Shown here: positions 5,640-6,793 of the stretch, one piece after another | Numbering within the stretch: the first letter of the stretch is position 1 | How the letters are laid out: the number at the start of each line of letters is the position of its first letter | Source of the DNA: Deltaproteobacteria bacterium | GTDB taxonomy: Bacteria > Desulfobacterota > Desulfobacteria > Desulfobacterales > SG8-13 | Reading direction: 5' to 3' | NCBI GenBank assembly: GCA_030670715.1 | Contig: DAOVBC010000125.1 | Coordinates: forward strand, 1-6,793 | DNA: 6,793 nt | Program-made: the position numbers and the translations under genes | The notes under the pieces: generated by a model | The model's input: the letters and a program-made list of their open reading frames with translations, nothing else | Told to the model about the DNA's origin: nothing | Database searches by the model: none

Positions 5640-6212
5640 GTGGATAATTTATTGACCGGCATTATCGCATCCAAAACAAGAATCAAGCTGCTCATGCGTC
5701 TTTTTTTAAACCCGTTCACCAAGTCGTATCTGCGGGAACTGGCCAAGGAGTTCAATGTTTCCACCAACGCCGTACGGGAAGAACTCAACCAGCTTACGAA
5801 AACAAAATTGCTGAAATCGGAAAAATCCGGACGCCAGGTTCTATATAGTGCCAATACCGACCATGCACTTTTCCCGGAGCTTAAATCGATGGTCAGCAAA
5901 GTCATGGGCATTGATCAAGTCGTCGACGGCATCGTCAGCCGCCTAGGGGATTTAGAGCTTGCTTACCTGATTGACGACTATGCAGAAGGAAAAGATACCG
6001 GAATCATCGATCTGGTTCTCGTCGGTAATATCGACCACTATCATTTAAACGATCTGAGCAGAAAAACTGAACGATATATTAAGCGGAAAGTTCGTACTTT
6101 GGTATTATCTATGGACGAGTTTATAGATTACAAGACTCAGTTACAAAAACGATCGCATATGCTGATTTGGGAAGGAAAAAAAGAAAACCATCGCAATTGG
6201 ATCCTTCCGTGA
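5640..6212 (+). CDS. Winged-helix regulator with degenerate nucleotidyltransferase-like domain
   Basis: A 190-residue likely DNA-binding regulator of a type I recall as common in polysaccharide clusters. Residues 1-72 form an ArsR/MarR-like winged helix: SKTRIKLLMRLF (11-22), the helix-turn-helix at about 29-54 (YLRELAKEFNVSTNAVREEL) and a wing at 60-71 (SEKSGRQVLYSA). Residues 101-177 resemble the minimal nucleotidyltransferase fold (LGDLELAYLIDDYAEG...GIIDLVLVG), but the catalytic Gly-Ser that normally precedes the helix is replaced by Asp-Asp and only one of the expected acidic residues is obvious. It is probably a sensing or dimerisation domain, not an enzyme. The start is GTG 5640; AAAGG at 5622-5626 is 13 bases away, farther than ideal, and TTG 5652 is an alternative. 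The natural family end seems to be near LIWEGK (175-180), so the last ten residues look like read-through into a foreign junction. Confidence 0.8.
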   Translation: MDNLLTGIIASKTRIKLLMRLFLNPFTKSYLRELAKEFNVSTNAVREELNQLTKTKLLKSEKSGRQVLYSANTDHALFPELKSMVSKVMGIDQVVDGIVSRLGDLELAYLIDDYAEGKDTGIIDLVLVGNIDHYHLNDLSRKTERYIKRKVRTLVLSMDEFIDYKTQLQKRSHMLIWEGKKENHRNWILP

Positions 6213-6304
6213 AGACCGAACTCTCGAAGCCCTATCGGAATGATATCATCATGCTCAACAAACTGACCAGAATCGATTTTGGTGATTGGATCCCATCTCC
6301 ATGA
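6188..6304 (+). pseudogene. C-terminal remnant of a sulfotransferase; 31-codon bridging ORF
   Basis: A frame different from the regulator's encodes QLDPSVKTELSKPYRNDI, then IMLNKLTRIDFGDWIPSP, then TGA. From its Tyr, 19 residues align without gaps to the end of the sulfotransferase at 3835: 8 identical (I, L, N, L, T, D, F, W) plus R/K, M/I, E/D and L/I substitutions. The 'LD-P-x..Y-R-x-D-I..L..L-T-x-x-D-F-x-x-W' layout is the usual end of heparan-type sulfotransferases. No PAPS motifs precede it, so the rest of the gene is gone. GTG 6209 overlaps the regulator's TGA (GTGA), and the TGA at 6302 overlaps the next ATG (ATGA). It may therefore still be translated as a 31-residue coupling peptide. 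It could instead be a genuine small gene, but the similarity argues for a remnant. Confidence 0.6.
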
Positions 6305-6793
6305 AAATTCTTCATGTAAATACGGATGATATGTTTGGTGGTGCAGCCATCGCAGCACATCGTCTACACATGGGGCTGAGAAGGATCGGCATTGATTCGA
6401 AGATGGCCGTTCGCTTTAAAGAGAGCGATGAAGATTCGATCCAAGGGCCGTCATCGAATATAGCCAAAAGCCTTTCCCTGCTCACGATCTCCCTAAGTAG
6501 CATTCCGAAATACTTGTACCCCAAGCGATCCAATTCTTTTTTTAGTATTCAGTACCTGCCTGATTTATTAATCAAAACGATTGAAAAAAATGACCCCGAT
6601 CTGATTCACTTGCACTGGATCTGTCGCGGCTATGTAAATCCGAAAACCATTTCAAAAATAAAGCTTCCTGTCGTTTGGACTCTTCATGATATGTGGCCCT
6701 TTACCGGGGGTTGCCATTATTCCGGAGGATGTCGCAACTACGAATCGAATTGTGGACACTGCCCGCAGTTAGGCAGTAAAGGTAAATATGATT
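6301..6793 (+). CDS. Family-4-type glycosyltransferase, N-terminal part (truncated by window edge)
   Basis: The first 164 residues of a GT-B-fold glycosyltransferase that would add a sugar to the lipid-linked repeat unit in the cytoplasm. The N-terminus MKILHVNTDDMFGGAAIAAHRL shows the first beta strand and the Gly-Gly-Ala-Ala acceptor loop. NDPDLIHLHW (97-106) and LPVVWTLHDMWPFTGGCHYS (122-141) are typical of WcaL-like GT4 enzymes. A cysteine cluster C138-x5-C144-x6-C151-x2-C154 follows, characteristic of this subgroup and possibly metal-binding. The C-terminal domain with the donor-binding E-x7-E motif lies beyond the window. No clear Shine-Dalgarno precedes the ATG; the ATGA overlap with the upstream remnant frame suggests translational coupling. 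Confidence 0.88.
   Translation, partial: MKILHVNTDDMFGGAAIAAHRLHMGLRRIGIDSKMAVRFKESDEDSIQGPSSNIAKSLSLLTISLSSIPKYLYPKRSNSFFSIQYLPDLLIKTIEKNDPDLIHLHWICRGYVNPKTISKIKLPVVWTLHDMWPFTGGCHYSGGCRNYESNCGHCPQLGSKGKYD

Noticed and set aside
1..6793. CRISPR arrays, tRNA/rRNA genes, insertion sequences, attachment sites
   Set aside because: I saw no regularly spaced direct repeats, no tRNA-like cloverleaf and no transposase or integrase motifs.

Overview
The window looks like a chromosomal cell-surface polysaccharide locus of a Gram-negative bacterium. My best guess is the former Deltaproteobacteria (Desulfobacterota). That rests on overall gene style and on an intergenic repeat of the 'ACACAGATGAACGCAGAT' type that I associate with such genomes. 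It is an inference, because no rRNA or other taxonomic marker is present.

Layout. Positions 1-868 (minus strand) hold the N-terminal 289 residues of a secreted or periplasmic von Willebrand factor A (VWA) protein that runs off the left edge. A 292-bp divergent spacer (869-1160) carries a 14-bp palindrome, an imperfect inverted repeat of about 84 bp, and three TGTAAA units spaced exactly 11 bp apart in front of galE. galE (1161-2132, UDP-glucose 4-epimerase) is followed by a 251-bp spacer containing the best promoter in the window (TTGACA-17-TAGAGT), with a 6-bp-arm inverted repeat over its -10. From there everything reads rightward: a Wzx-type flippase (2384-3769), a heparan-sulfate-type sulfotransferase (3835-4728), a C10 tract, a second sulfotransferase of the cytosolic/aryl type (4786-5592), a winged-helix plus degenerate nucleotidyltransferase-like regulator (5640-6212), a short sulfotransferase C-terminal remnant (about 6188-6304), and the start of a family-4-type glycosyltransferase (6301 onward, cut by the right edge).

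How the genes fit together. GalE would supply UDP-galactose (or UDP-GalNAc). The glycosyltransferase would build the repeat unit, the flippase would move the lipid-linked unit across the inner membrane, and the two unrelated PAPS-dependent sulfotransferases would add sulfate at two chemically different positions. The proposed product is a sulfated exopolysaccharide, capsule or O-antigen. The regulator belongs to a type I often associate with polysaccharide clusters.

The most unusual feature is the junction at 6180-6304. A 31-codon reading frame resembling the last residues of a sulfotransferase is joined by 4-bp start/stop overlaps to both the regulator (GTGA) and the glycosyltransferase (ATGA). 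It looks like the scar of a lost third sulfotransferase gene that now works as a translational bridge.
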